Assembly (NCBI GenBank): GCA_030674185.1
Contig: CM060312.1
Span: 27,244,335-27,308,334, forward strand
DNA: 64,000 nucleotides
Reading direction: 5' to 3'
DNA from: Monoplex corrugatus
Lineage: Eukaryota; Mollusca; Gastropoda; Littorinimorpha; Ranellidae
The notes under the pieces are model-generated. The model was given only the letters and a program-made list of their open reading frames with translations, made no database searches and was not told the DNA's origin. A program made the position numbers and the translations under genes. Shown one piece after another: positions 37,206-64,000 of the stretch. Each line of letters starts with the position of its first letter. Within the stretch, counting starts at the first letter, position 1.

Positions 37206-38440
37206 CTGCACAGAACAAAATAACTTCAGTACATGTGTTCAAGACAGCATTGTTCAAATGCAGATGGGTCAGCAGTCATGTAGGTGAAGGAGATGAGACA
37301 GCCCAGTTCTCAAACTGGTGGCCCAGAAAGTTTCTGGGAGAGTTGATCATCAGTTTTCTTCTTACATATATCTCAGATAATGGGAGCATGTGTAGTTTAA
37401 CCATAGTTTACTTTTTTAAAGCTACATTTTGAATATATGACTTTCAGTGCAAATAGGATTTTGTTGTAAATTGGAATGTTATTTGTTCTTTGTCAAAGTC
37501 AGGTTGACCTGTCTATCACTGGAGGGTTGGGGGGAGTGTGTTGGAATGTCTGACCGTCTTGTTTCTTAGTTTTTGAAATGTCAGCCTCATGTCCCAACAT
37601 TTGTGGATCATGAAGAATGGAAATTAATCATGGTATACTTTTTTAATACACATATTTTTCATTTGGACCAGAAACTGGTGTAGTGTTGATAAGGATAATC
37701 AAATTTAACTCTGTTTTTTTGTCACCATTTTCTTTGTGATTATGTATACATGTACATTTGAATGAGTAAGAATAGTGAACAGAATGAATAGGTGCACACA
37801 CTTTATGTATTGCATTGCATTGCAGTCCTCATCACAATATAACTTTTCATGGAAATGCAGGCTGCTTTTTCCTGGGAGAACAATTTGCCTTTTTTTTTTT
37901 TATTCTTTTCTTCTGTTTTTCATGCATGCATAGGTATTTTTCTTGTTGGAAGAATGATTTTTGTTTTGTTTTGTTTTTGGTAAAGAAATTAGCAAGGAAC
38001 ATCTGTGCTGCTGTGGGTTCTTTTACATTTGCTGAGTGCATACAAGCTGTACCCAAGACCTAAATTTGTCATCTCATTCAAATGATGGCTGTCTGCGTCT
38101 CTCGTTCTTGTCAAAAATGAAATGTTTGGTGTTATTGTCAGTCTTCTGTGTATACTTGAAAAATGAAATGTTTGGTGTTACTGTCAGTCTTCTGTGTATA
38201 CTTGAAAAATAAAATGTTTCGTGTTACTGTCAGTCTTCTTTGTATATTTGAACTTTCTTAACTGCATAACCGAGAGAGGAGGTGCAATTGTTTATTAGAA
38301 AACTGAATCTGTAATTTTGAAAATACTTGCTGAATTACATAGAACATGCATGGCTTTGAAGTTTTCTTCATTTATTTACAGAGGAATGTCCCTGAACCAC
38401 GTCAGTTACTCATAATTACTTCGTCTAAATTTCACTTGTG
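37206..38440. other. No gene recognised; 48-bp triplicate repeat
   Basis: At about 38110-38245 a 48-bp unit containing aaatgtttggtgttaytgtc is repeated three times. The remainder has no motif-bearing frame. Confidence 0.5.
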
Positions 38441-38442
38441 CG

Positions 38443-38448
38443 CACACA

Positions 38449-38480
<32 letters not shown>

Positions 38481-38525
38481 GCACGCACGCACGCACGCAC
38501 CACACACACACACACACACACACAC

Positions 38526-38564
<39 letters not shown>

Positions 38565-38570
38565 ACACTT
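38443..38570. repeat. Compound (CA)n/(GCAC)n microsatellite
   Basis: CA repeats flank a core of about six GCAC tetranucleotides at 38476-38500. Confidence 0.95.
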
Positions 38571-38820
38571 GCATAATGTGGTTTGTGGATAAGTATCACT
38601 GAAGTATGGTCCTTGTTGCTTCTTTTTTGTCTGCCCTAATTTGTGGACTTCCTCAGTTGCATTGATGCCGTGCTGCTCATTTCGGCCCCACAATAGACCA
38701 CCAAGTTCATTCAAAGTCTGTGCAAGGAGTTGAAACAAATTTCTTTAAAATTGAGCTTTACTGCAACTGTTCCATACCACTGATGCATATTCAAAATGAG
38801 ATTTAACAGTGGGCAATGTA

Positions 38821-39858
38821 CCCCAGAAGGCCACAAACTCTACTTCAGTGGCAGTGAAGACAAACATGAACATGGAGTTGGATTCCTCATTCACAAAGAC
38901 ACTGTGAATGCCATCATGGGATGCCGACCAGTCTCTAGCAGACTCATTACTATTCGGCTTAAGGCTTCACCTTTTAACATCACCGTCATCCAAGCTTATG
39001 CCCCAACAACTGACTATGATGACGAGGCTGTCGAAGATTTCTATGATCAACTGCAGGAAATCGTAGATCAGACGCCAAAGAAAGACATCATTATAGTGCA
39101 GGGCGACTGGAATGCGAAGATTGGAGAGGATGAACACAATAACTGGAAAGGGATATGTGGCCAATACTGCAACCCTGAGACCAACGAAAGAGGTTTAAGG
39201 CTCCTAGAATTCGCCAGTTACAACGACCTGAGGGTGGTGAACACGTTCGGTCCACACAAACCATCTAGACGCTGGACATGGCACAGCCCAGGAGAAAAAT
39301 ACCACAGTCAGATCGACTACATCATGGTTCAAAGACGCTTCCAGTCAAGTGTTAACATCGCAAAGACCAGGAGCTTTCCAGGAGCCGACATTGGAAGCGA
39401 TCATGAGCTTGTAATGATGACCTTCAAACTCCGCCTCCAGAGGATGAAGAAACAGGGCAACATAAGAATTAAGTTCAATCTTGAGAAGCTCAAAGACCCC
39501 AACATAGTTGAAAACTTCCAAGCAACGATAGGAGGGAAGTTTGCTCCTCTCCTCGTCCTTGACAATATGGACACCGAAGTAGACACTCTGATCAACAACT
39601 TCAACACTGCCGTGACCGAAGCAGCCAACGACATCCTTGGAAAACACCGACCAACAAAGATGCCCTGGGTCACGGAAGAAGTACTAAAGCTGAGCGACAA
39701 ACGCAGAGAACTAAAGCAAAAGAAGAGTACGGATGAAGGTGCTAAACTATACAGAAAAGCCAACCAACAAGTTAAAGAAGGCATGAGGAAAGCAAAGGAA
39801 ACATGGATTGAAGAACAATGCCAAGATATCGAAGCAAACCTGCAGAAAAATAACAGCA
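38821..39858 (+). pseudogene. LINE endonuclease domain and linker, frame ends at frameshift
   Basis: This is the first open frame of the RTE element. The AP-endonuclease fold motifs are intact from the GVGF strand to the SDH catalytic motif, followed by a lysine-rich linker. It lacks the amino-terminal first strand and catalytic asparagine region because of 5' truncation. The frame is lost at a run of seven A at about 39859-39865. Beyond that point the reading continues without similarity to 40088. Confidence 0.85.
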
Positions 39859-41595
39859 AAAAAAGCCTACCAGCTTGTGAAAGAACTAGCAAGCTCAAAA
39901 CAAGGCAGAACCACTACCATACAGAACAAAGCAGGGAAATGTCTCACAGAAGATCAAGAGATTCTGCAGAGGTGGACAGAGTACTGCTCCGAATTATACA
40001 CACACACAACAACAGGAGATCCCAAGGTGCTAGACGTTCCTCCACCAACCAACAACGACAGCTACCCCATCATGCGAGAAGAAGTTGAAGCTGCAGTAAA
40101 ATCATTGAAGAAAGGCAAGTCGGCAGGAATGGACAACATTCCCTCAGAACTGGTCCAGGCAGGAGGAGAGGCCATGATAGATATGTTACTCATCATCTGC
40201 AATAAGATCTGGCGGACAGGTGAGTGGCCAACACCTTGGACCCAGTCCCTGATCATCACTCTCCCGAAGAAAGGCAACCTACAACTATGCCAAAACTACC
40301 GTACCATCAGCCTGATCAGCCATCCAAGTAAGGTCATGCTAAAAATCCTTCTGAGTAGACTGAAGCCACAAGCTGAGGAGATAATAAAAGAAGAGCAGGC
40401 AGGTTTCAGACCAGGAAGAAGTACCACAGAGCAAATTTTCAACCTCAGATTGCTCTGTGAGAAATACCTGCAACACCAGCAAGGCCTTTACCACGTCTTC
40501 GTGGACTTCAAGAAGGCATTCGACAGAGTTTGGCACGCAGCCTTGTGGGCAACCATGAGGCTGTACAACATCAATGCCAACCTGATCAGAACCATAGAAT
40601 GCCTCTACGAAAAGGCGACCAGTGCAGTCTACCATGACAACAACATAGGCGAATGGTTCCGAACCACAGTTGGAGTACGCCAAGGATGCCTGCTCTCCCC
40701 CACTCTCTTCAACATCTTCTTAGAGAGAATAATGGCTGACGCACTTGAAGACCACGAGGGAACAGTCAGCATCGGAGGTAGAACAATCACAAACTTGCGT
40801 TTTGCCGACGACATTGACGGACTAGCTGGGCAAGAGCAAGAGCTAGTCAGCTTGATAAAACATCTTGATGAGGCCTCCACATCATATGGCATGCAGATCA
40901 GTGCAGAGAAAACCCAGTTGATGACAAATAATACCAATGGCATCAGCACTGACATTACCATAGACAACAAGAAACTTGAGACCGTCCATAGATTTAAATA
41001 TCTGGGAGCTATAGTATCAGATGAAGGATCAAAGCCCGAGGTACTTTCCAGGATTGCACAGACCACAGCTGCAATGACCAAGCTAAAAGTCATCTGGAAC
41101 GACAAGAATATCGCAATCGGCTCCAAGATCAGACTGATGCGTTCCCTGGTCATGTCAATATTTTTGTATGCATGCGAAACATGGACCATAACAGCAGACA
41201 TTGAAAGAAGGATACAGGCAATGGAGATGAGATGCTTCCGCAAACTCCTTGGTATCTCGTACATAGATCATATAACCAATAAAGAAGTGAAAACCCGAAT
41301 CGAAAACGCCATCGGGCCGTATGAAGACCTCCTGACCTCAGTGAAAAGACGCAAACTGAGGTGGTACGGGCACGTCACACGATCATCTGGACTGGCCAAG
41401 ACCGTCTTGCAGGGAACAGTTCAGGGAGGGAGACGAAGAGGCAGACAGAGAAAAAGATGGGAAGACAATATCAGAGAGTGGACTGGCCTTGAATGGAATA
41501 TCATTCTGCGGAAAGCTGAGGACCGTGAGGAGTGGAGGAAGTTGGTTGCAAAATCTTCAATGGTGCCCCAACGGTCAACCAGAATACGGGACTGA
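39859..41595 (+). pseudogene. LINE reverse transcriptase domain
   Basis: This second open frame picks up the element in the other register. All polymerase motifs, including F/Y-ADD, and the C-terminal DNA-binding-like tail are uninterrupted to the stop at 41593. It has no start codon of its own with family support, so it was originally continuous with the endonuclease. Confidence 0.88.
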
Positions 41596-41612
41596 TGATG
41601 ATGATGAATGTA

Positions 41613-41970
41613 AAATACTTTTTTTTTTCCTTCAGTGTGAAGCATGAGAGCCTATCAAGAAGAACTAAATTTCGTCAGTTTTATAAGATGATCAACATAA
41701 ACCTCTCATGTAAGGGTTTTGTTTATCTCTTTATATACCAAGTACACAATGCTCAGAAACTTGTTCTATATTTACATTATCTAAAGTTAATTGAAGGCAT
41801 AGTTTTGATAGTTGATTTTTTGAGTAATTTTTCTTACCATTTATTTTTGTTTTTTTTGGGATTGACCTGTATATGGTTTGTGCCACACCATTCCGATACT
41901 TGGTTTACATATAGTTGTAACATTTATTGGATTTCAGAAATCTGTTTCCTGCATATGTTAAAAGGTGTCA
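41613..41970. other. No gene recognised
   Basis: AT-rich flank of the RTE insertion, without motifs. Confidence 0.4.
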
Positions 41971-41971
41971 G

Positions 41972-42150
41972 CTAGCATATGACATTCAGTTGAGTTGATG
42001 TTATGTGTAAGGGTAGGTCATTGATGTAGATGCTAAATAACTTGGGATCTAGAATTAAACCTTGTGGTACACCAAATGACACCCTTTTTTTAGAAGACAG
42101 CTTATCACGACCATATACACACATGCTGTTCCCTTTTGTTAAAATGTGAC
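41972..42150 (-). mobile_element. Jockey/CR1-like reverse transcriptase fragment
   Basis: The minus strand reads VSFGVPQGLILDPKLF followed by SIYINDLPLHI, which is polymerase motif 4 and the strand after it in many non-LTR elements. It is only about 60 codons long, with decayed sequence on both sides. It lies next to a SINE copy. Confidence 0.8.
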
Positions 42151-42235
42151 TGGCATGGAAGCTGTATAGGACACCAGAAACAAGGTCATCTCGAGAGCAG
42201 GGCATGAAGGGCCACTGAATCTGGGACAAAATTCA

Positions 42236-43250
42236 TGATGCCATTATGATTGATGATCCCATGATAATGAGGATGATGATCATGATATTATGGAATGCAG
42301 TCTAGGATTAACTCACTCGCTATGTACGATTATGCCTCATTTGTATAGGTCATGAGAAAAATTCTCATACAAATAAATGAAAACAGAGAGTTCTGAAATT
42401 TGGCGGGTCAAATATTAAAAGATTGGTGTACAACATGCTGAAATTTCAACTGTCTAACCCTCAAGGTTGCTGAGTAACGGTACAAGTAAAATTAAAGACA
42501 TTTTGAGGTGAAAAAGGCCGTACAAAATACACAATCAGGTCAATACATCAGTTCCTACAGTCACATTTTGAATGAAATTTGATACTATCCAACGCGCACA
42601 CACTCCACGTGCATGAAGGAAGAGATTGTGTTGAACAGCGCCGAGTTGTTGAGTATTGTTCATCAATTTGCTTTTCCCTCGTCTGCTTTACTGCAGAGAT
42701 GGTGGGTCATGAACTTTGCACTGACCACTTACCAACTGTGTAGTACAGTGACCTCGTGGCCTGAAACGCGGCTAGGAATGACTGGACAATCTATTTCTGG
42801 CTATTAGTTTCGGTTGATGGAACTACTGAAAGTCCAGTGAATTTTCAAAACTCAAGTCGGATTTCTCCAACACTCATAGACAAGCGTTGTTGAGAAATGG
42901 TCAGGAAATCCCAACGCTCGTAGCGAGAGAGTTAAGACTATGTGACAGTTCTGTACTCCACGCTAGCTATTGTAAATATATTCTGGCATCAATCAAGCCC
43001 AAGAAATAAAGACACTTCCAGTATTGGTCAGAAAACTTGAACCACGCTTTCTTTGACACATCCGTAAAGCACATGAGACCGGGCTGTATGGTTCCAGTCT
43101 GCGCAGTGAGCTCACAGTGGGTAGGAAGAACTGGTCAGGGCAAAAAAGTCCCATAAGAATATGTTTGGACCGATTTGGGGGAGAGGGGGTTTTGAACCCT
43201 TATTTCGCGGTCAGTTGTCTGTTGAGTGACCAATGGCTTGGTTGGTTGGT
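42236..43250 (-). mobile_element. SINE family A copy 3, split by a TTAA MITE
   Basis: The left part (42236-42307, GAT/ATC-rich tail and ctaggatt) and the right part (42936-43250, including tgtgacag..ctgtactc and the tRNA-like head near 43200-43250) together align with the SINE at 11358-11735. The MITE lies exactly where the 11.4-kb copy reads ctaggattgagactgtg. The B-box region (ttttgaaccctt on the plus strand) is degenerate. Confidence 0.65.
42308..42935. mobile_element. TTAA-flanked piggyBac-type MITE inside a SINE
   Basis: TTAA (42308-42311) followed by CTCACTCGCTATG, and at the other end CGTAGCGAGAGAG followed by TTAA (42932-42935). The ends are inverted repeats matching at about 11 of 13 positions. 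The 620-bp interior has no transposase frame. The uninterrupted SINE paralogue at about 11415 supplies a near-empty site, supporting TTAA target duplication. Confidence 0.75.
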
Positions 43251-43361
43251 TGTTGTTTGTTTTTTTGTTGTTTTTCACCATGCATTAAGATTCCACATGT
43301 AGAAAATATTCTTGCTGTTTATTTGTAGTTTTTCCACTGAGATGATTTTTATTAAAAACAC

Positions 43362-43455
43362 ACACATGCATGCACACGCGCGCGCACACACACACACACA
43401 CCAGCAACCACACACACACAACAAAACACAAAAACAAACAAACACACACACACAC
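43362..43455. repeat. CA-rich simple repeat
   Basis: CA repeats with CG and CAAA interruptions. Confidence 0.9.
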
Positions 43456-43498
43456 CCTAGAGCAACAACAGTAAACATGGACTGATTAGAATTGTTGG

Positions 43499-43504
43499 TT
43501 TATT
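43499..43504 (-). terminator. Candidate polyadenylation signal of the FN3/thioredoxin gene
   Basis: AATAAA on the minus strand, the last such word before the CA repeat and SINE. It would give a 3'UTR of about 3.2 kb. Confidence 0.35.
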
Positions 43505-46500
43505 GACTTTCAGATTACAGCAGAACAATCAGATCAATATCTACATATATTTCATTTCCAGTGTCGATGTATTTAAAAAAAATAAATAAATAAATAGAAG
43601 TAGAATCATACACAAACAAGTAACAAATACTATATTAGTATATAGCATCTGTCTTGAAGCAAATTTTCATTCTAAAACCAAACTGGACATCAGAAATAAA
43701 TACTAATTTAATCTGAGGTGAATATTGGGGAAATGGGGATGCAGGATAAATCAATCCTACTTTTATAAGTGTGAGGTGAATATTGAATTATGTCATGCTT
43801 CCTTCACTTTTTGTCCGCAGCTGTCACAGGAAGCTTTAATTGTATCAGCAATGTCACATTTTGTCAAAGAGCAACACAAAATCAGCAATTTGTTGTAGTG
43901 GTCCATTACTCTTGCATAACTTTTCACCTGAAGCTCTCAAAATGGTTTCCCTCACTTCCTTTACAACCAGTGTAAATAATATTTAATGCTGTGAAATCTC
44001 AACTAAAGTAAGACAATTCTTTGGTGCTGAAATTTGAGGACATGTCTTGCCTGTTCTTCTCATCTGTAATTGCAAGAGTTGGGGAAAGACGAGTACCAAA
44101 TCAAAATGTGAAACAGATGCTTCAGAATGTGTGGTGATATTTCATATAACATAATAAACGTACATAAAACTTTTTTTAAAATGAAGAAAGAAGTATCACA
44201 GCTGTTTTATGTATATTCACAAACATCTTTCGACACACCATAAGTCTGCCATTCCCCGCCCCCATATATAAATGCACACACAAACGCACCCACACAAACA
44301 ATAGCTATATCACAGACAGAAAACCAGGAAGTCGTCATATTTCTAGTCTTACAAAACATACAAATAATTCTCAAGGGAGCACACAAAATGTACATACTTC
44401 CATCACCCTTGGTTTATAATGTCATGTGGATGTGATTTATTAAAACATTTACTTTGGTAACAGATGTAATTGTGAGATAAGCGAAAAGACTATGTGAGGA
44501 AAGTGTTGAGTATATGATTCAGACACAATGATATGAAATTTATCAACATAAAGCATATGTGCTCGTATGTATTTACAATAAATTCATGAAATTTATTCAG
44601 TTATAGAATTAAAGACTTTAAAATGCAACATGAATAACGCTGTGCATTATCTGTGGAAGAGCAAGCTTAACAGTAGTATCTGAACAGAACGGATGAAATT
44701 CATAACAGGTTAAACAAAACATTGTGTCAAACATGCCATATGGCTGTAGATCTCAATTATAATTAAACAAGACATAGTGACAGTGTGCTGTATGCCCTTA
44801 GATCTGTGTTATCATCTGGAAGATTTAATTATGGGGTATTCTTTCTCATGCATATTCAAAAATTGGGCGAAGTGTGAAAATGGAAAGGGATGGGATGAAT
44901 TAGATTTGTCTATGACAGAAACTAACCAAGACTGGATGGAAAACAAAGAACGAAACATATCGGTCCCATTTTCAACCTGAATTATGATATGACTGACTTT
45001 GCTGACAGGCATACAATTAATCAAACTAAAAAGATAGAAAGAGAAAATGGGCACAAAAAGTAGTGAAATGAGTGAAATGAAAGTCTTAAAATTTTGATTT
45101 GTACATTTAGCATGCTTTTAGTGTTTAGTGATAACAACAACGAACAGATCACAGTTTGGACAAATATTCACCGTACAATATTCAGCGTTTTCCAAACATG
45201 CAATAAAAACACATTTTTATTAATTGTGGACATCTCTTAAAAGAGTGAATTGTGCATCATCATTTTAAAATGTAGAAGTTGACAAAATAATTCTTTGAAG
45301 AAAACAGGAGAAAGCTCAAAGATATAAAAAATCTCACAACCATATCTTGTAAAATAAAGTTCAAAATGTGTATACTGAGGGACGGCATTTAAAAAATGAT
45401 TGGCAGCAGGTAAACAATTTCTTCCCAAGTTTTATTATGATTCTGTACGTTGCCATACATTTATTAGCTCCATCAAAATAACACCATCTCTTTAATAAAA
45501 GTAAACAGTGTAAAGGCAGGAAATATGAGAAACTGAAAACTGGACGGAAAATGAGACAAATATCTGTTTTAAAGAACGGTCCCTGCTTTGTACAGATATA
45601 GTAAATATTTACATGTAACAAATGGAATACTGAAAAGTGTTGTCAACAACGCAGTTAACCGTTTCTTTACAAAGCATGTTCTAAGTTTTCATCTGAAGCA
45701 CATCATGAGAGGGCAGGGAAAAAGTAGGCTGCAAAATACATCCTCCTTGACAGGCATTCTCACATCTTTTCAGTAGACATTCTTGTAAATGTGATGAATG
45801 GGAGCTGCTGACTTGCTGAATATTACTGACAGTGCATAATTTATATAAGATATGTCAACGTGTGCCATTTCAATAAAATCATATTACATCTATGAATCAT
45901 CACTTTCAATAAAATCAGTTATGTCTATGAATCAAGTCAACACTTTTAAATAAAATCTTTTTTACAGGAAACGATTACATGAGAAGGAAGTAATAACGCC
46001 AGGACTGATTACACACTGTAGTCTAAAGAAGTTTGTATGAGAAAAACAAAACAAAAAGAAAACCAAAGAAAGAAACGAAAAGCACTGTTATTACATAAGC
46101 ATATAATAATTAACATGTTGTGTTGTAAGTGATTGGTTTTGAAGCAGAATAGTTTCAACAAAACAAATTTCAATCTTTCTGACCGTAATGGTCAATAGTT
46201 AAATCATCACATATTTTATTGAAAGAAAACATTAATAAATATGTTATTTAAAGAAAATAGTAGTAAATATACTTCTCTGTCTACACAGGAAAACCACACA
46301 ATAAACATTCATATCTGTTTCACAATGATCAATAAGAGGCGTATATATTAACTGCAGTATAAAACAAACAATATGAAAGTAGTCCCTATTACCTCATTAA
46401 CTAGCACAGAAGCATTCGTCAGTTAAGTACAGTTTGAAAGCATGAACGGCGATAACAGACATGTCTTGTGAGGTATTAATTGATTAATCTACACAAGCAC

Positions 46501-46704
46501 TGCATGTTTCAAAACTACCCATGAATACAAACAAAACATGATCATCATTTGTCAGAATCTTTGGGTCCCATTTCACCCGAACACCGAAGAAAATTTGGCA
46601 TCGATTCATCTGAATGACAGCATAACTTCATCCTGAATATATCTTGTCAAGCGATCAGCTTGTCCAGATTTCGAAGAAGAAAAGACCCTCAGAGGGTTCG
46701 GCTA
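43505..46704 (-). other. Probable 3'UTR of the FN3/thioredoxin gene
   Basis: 3.2 kb of AT-rich, apparently single-copy sequence directly after the stop codon at 46705. It holds no recognisable repeat and no motif-bearing frame, in contrast to the repeat-rich surroundings. Several other AATAAA words on the minus strand (for example near 45215 and 46215) could give shorter forms. Confidence 0.45.
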
Positions 46705-63430
<16,726 letters not shown>

Positions 63431-64000
63431 CTGAAACAGCAGTTCAATACTTCTAGCCCAGCTTCTTATTTGTTTTTGTTCATTTGTTAGTTGGAACCAT
63501 TTTTTTAATTGCCTTTCTGTACAATTCATTACATATCTTTCTTCCTCTTTCAGTTGCTACTGTATTTTCTTATTAACAAAAAAACTGTCAAAGTAGATTT
63601 TCAGCTTTCCTTCTAGGATCAAAAAAGCTAGCAGTCGAAAACTGTTATGCTTTTAGTTCTGTCACAGATACTTCTAGAAGGGTAATTAGATGTCCTTCAG
63701 ACTCACATGCATAAACATGTGTAACATGAATGCTCGTCAGTAGATTGGGAAGAGTTCACATCCAACATGTTCGTACAAGTAATTATACATACATTAGAAT
63801 GGCCAACACAAAGACATCAAAGTGGCCTGAAAAAACACGCCTGTGAAAGAACTACAAGAACTATGATAAACAGTGGAGTCTGCCTACAATGAAGTTCAAG
63901 GGAGATGGATACGTGTTCCTTATAACAGCAGTTCGTGGTAACTACAAGTAAAAAAAATCAGTGACCTTATACAGCTTTGACTGTTTGTTGTCTTGCTGAT
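63431..64000 (-). other. Intron of the FN3/thioredoxin gene
   Basis: Sequence upstream of the acceptor of the first visible exon. No further exon or repeat is recognised before the window ends. Confidence 0.5.

Larger units (their letters stand above)
38818..41612 (+). mobile_element. RTE/BovB-type LINE with endonuclease and reverse transcriptase
   Basis: The 5' part encodes an apurinic endonuclease: HGVGFLIHK, then QAYAPTTDYDD, VQGDWNAKIG, the RRWTWHSPG block, then QIDYIMV and the catalytic SDHELV. After a one-base frame change near 39860 it encodes the reverse transcriptase: [44 protein letters not shown] and the FADDIDGL catalytic box, then the C-terminal RGRQRKRWEDNIREW block. The stop at 41593-41595 is followed at once by an ATG-type trinucleotide tail, as in RTE elements. 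The beginning of the endonuclease is missing, so the copy is slightly 5'-truncated. AATGTA just before (38815-38820) and just after (41607-41612) may be a short target-site duplication. Its GC content is visibly higher than its surroundings. Confidence 0.93.

Overview
The window is metazoan nuclear DNA: AT-rich, intron-rich, full of microsatellites and interspersed repeats. The set of non-LTR retrotransposons, tRNA-derived SINEs (one resembling the RUDI/Meta type known from molluscs) and short TTAA-flanked elements suggests a lophotrochozoan, most likely a gastropod mollusc. That taxonomic call is inference. There is no bacterial-style gene organisation, CRISPR array, rRNA or functional tRNA gene that I could see.

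Three host genes are well supported by reading exons through splice sites on the correct strand. (1) An RD3 orthologue (minus strand, 20845-27439, three coding exons, 214 aa). (2) A BRK1/BRICK1 orthologue (plus strand, 31716-35379, three exons, 77 aa), the small subunit of the WAVE/SCAR actin-regulatory complex; its last intron carries tandem copies of the acceptor. (3) A large minus-strand gene (46705-63430, continuing beyond the right edge) whose 15 visible exons join without a phase error into 864 residues: several fibronectin type III-like modules followed by a thioredoxin-like fold with an atypical WCxxS site and a basic tail. I do not recognise a named family for that combination. Two weaker candidates are a terminal exon with a hydrophobic C-terminus (plus, 1029-1133) and a terminal exon with two CxxC pairs (minus, about 13133-13421).

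The rest is mainly mobile DNA and tandem repeats. There is a nearly complete RTE-type LINE with endonuclease and reverse transcriptase (38818-41606, one frameshift), several 5'-truncated LINE fragments, and at least six SINE copies. TTAA-flanked MITE-like elements of piggyBac type are present: one is nested inside a SINE, one has been invaded by a LINE, and one is a hairpin inside a hairpin. A 3.2-kb element with perfect 24-bp terminal inverted repeats (52528-55764) lies inside an intron of the FN3/thioredoxin gene. It contains a gene fragment and a remarkable 0.7-kb foldback built from 16-bp repeats. Minisatellites occur at 1.8-3.4 kb (45 bp), 11.0 kb (74 bp), 16.4-17.3 kb (57 bp), 21.4 kb (93 bp) and 62.1-62.9 kb (69 bp).

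Layout: 0-3.4 kb gene end plus 45-bp satellite; 3.4-9.1 kb MITE/LINE and LINE fragments; 9.1-20.8 kb sparse, with repeats and one candidate exon; 20.8-27.4 kb RD3; 27.4-31.7 kb repeats and upstream sequence; 31.7-35.4 kb BRK1; 35.4-43.3 kb mobile DNA including the RTE element; 43.5-46.7 kb probable 3'UTR; 46.7-64 kb FN3/thioredoxin gene. The host genes show no functional link to each other beyond proximity.
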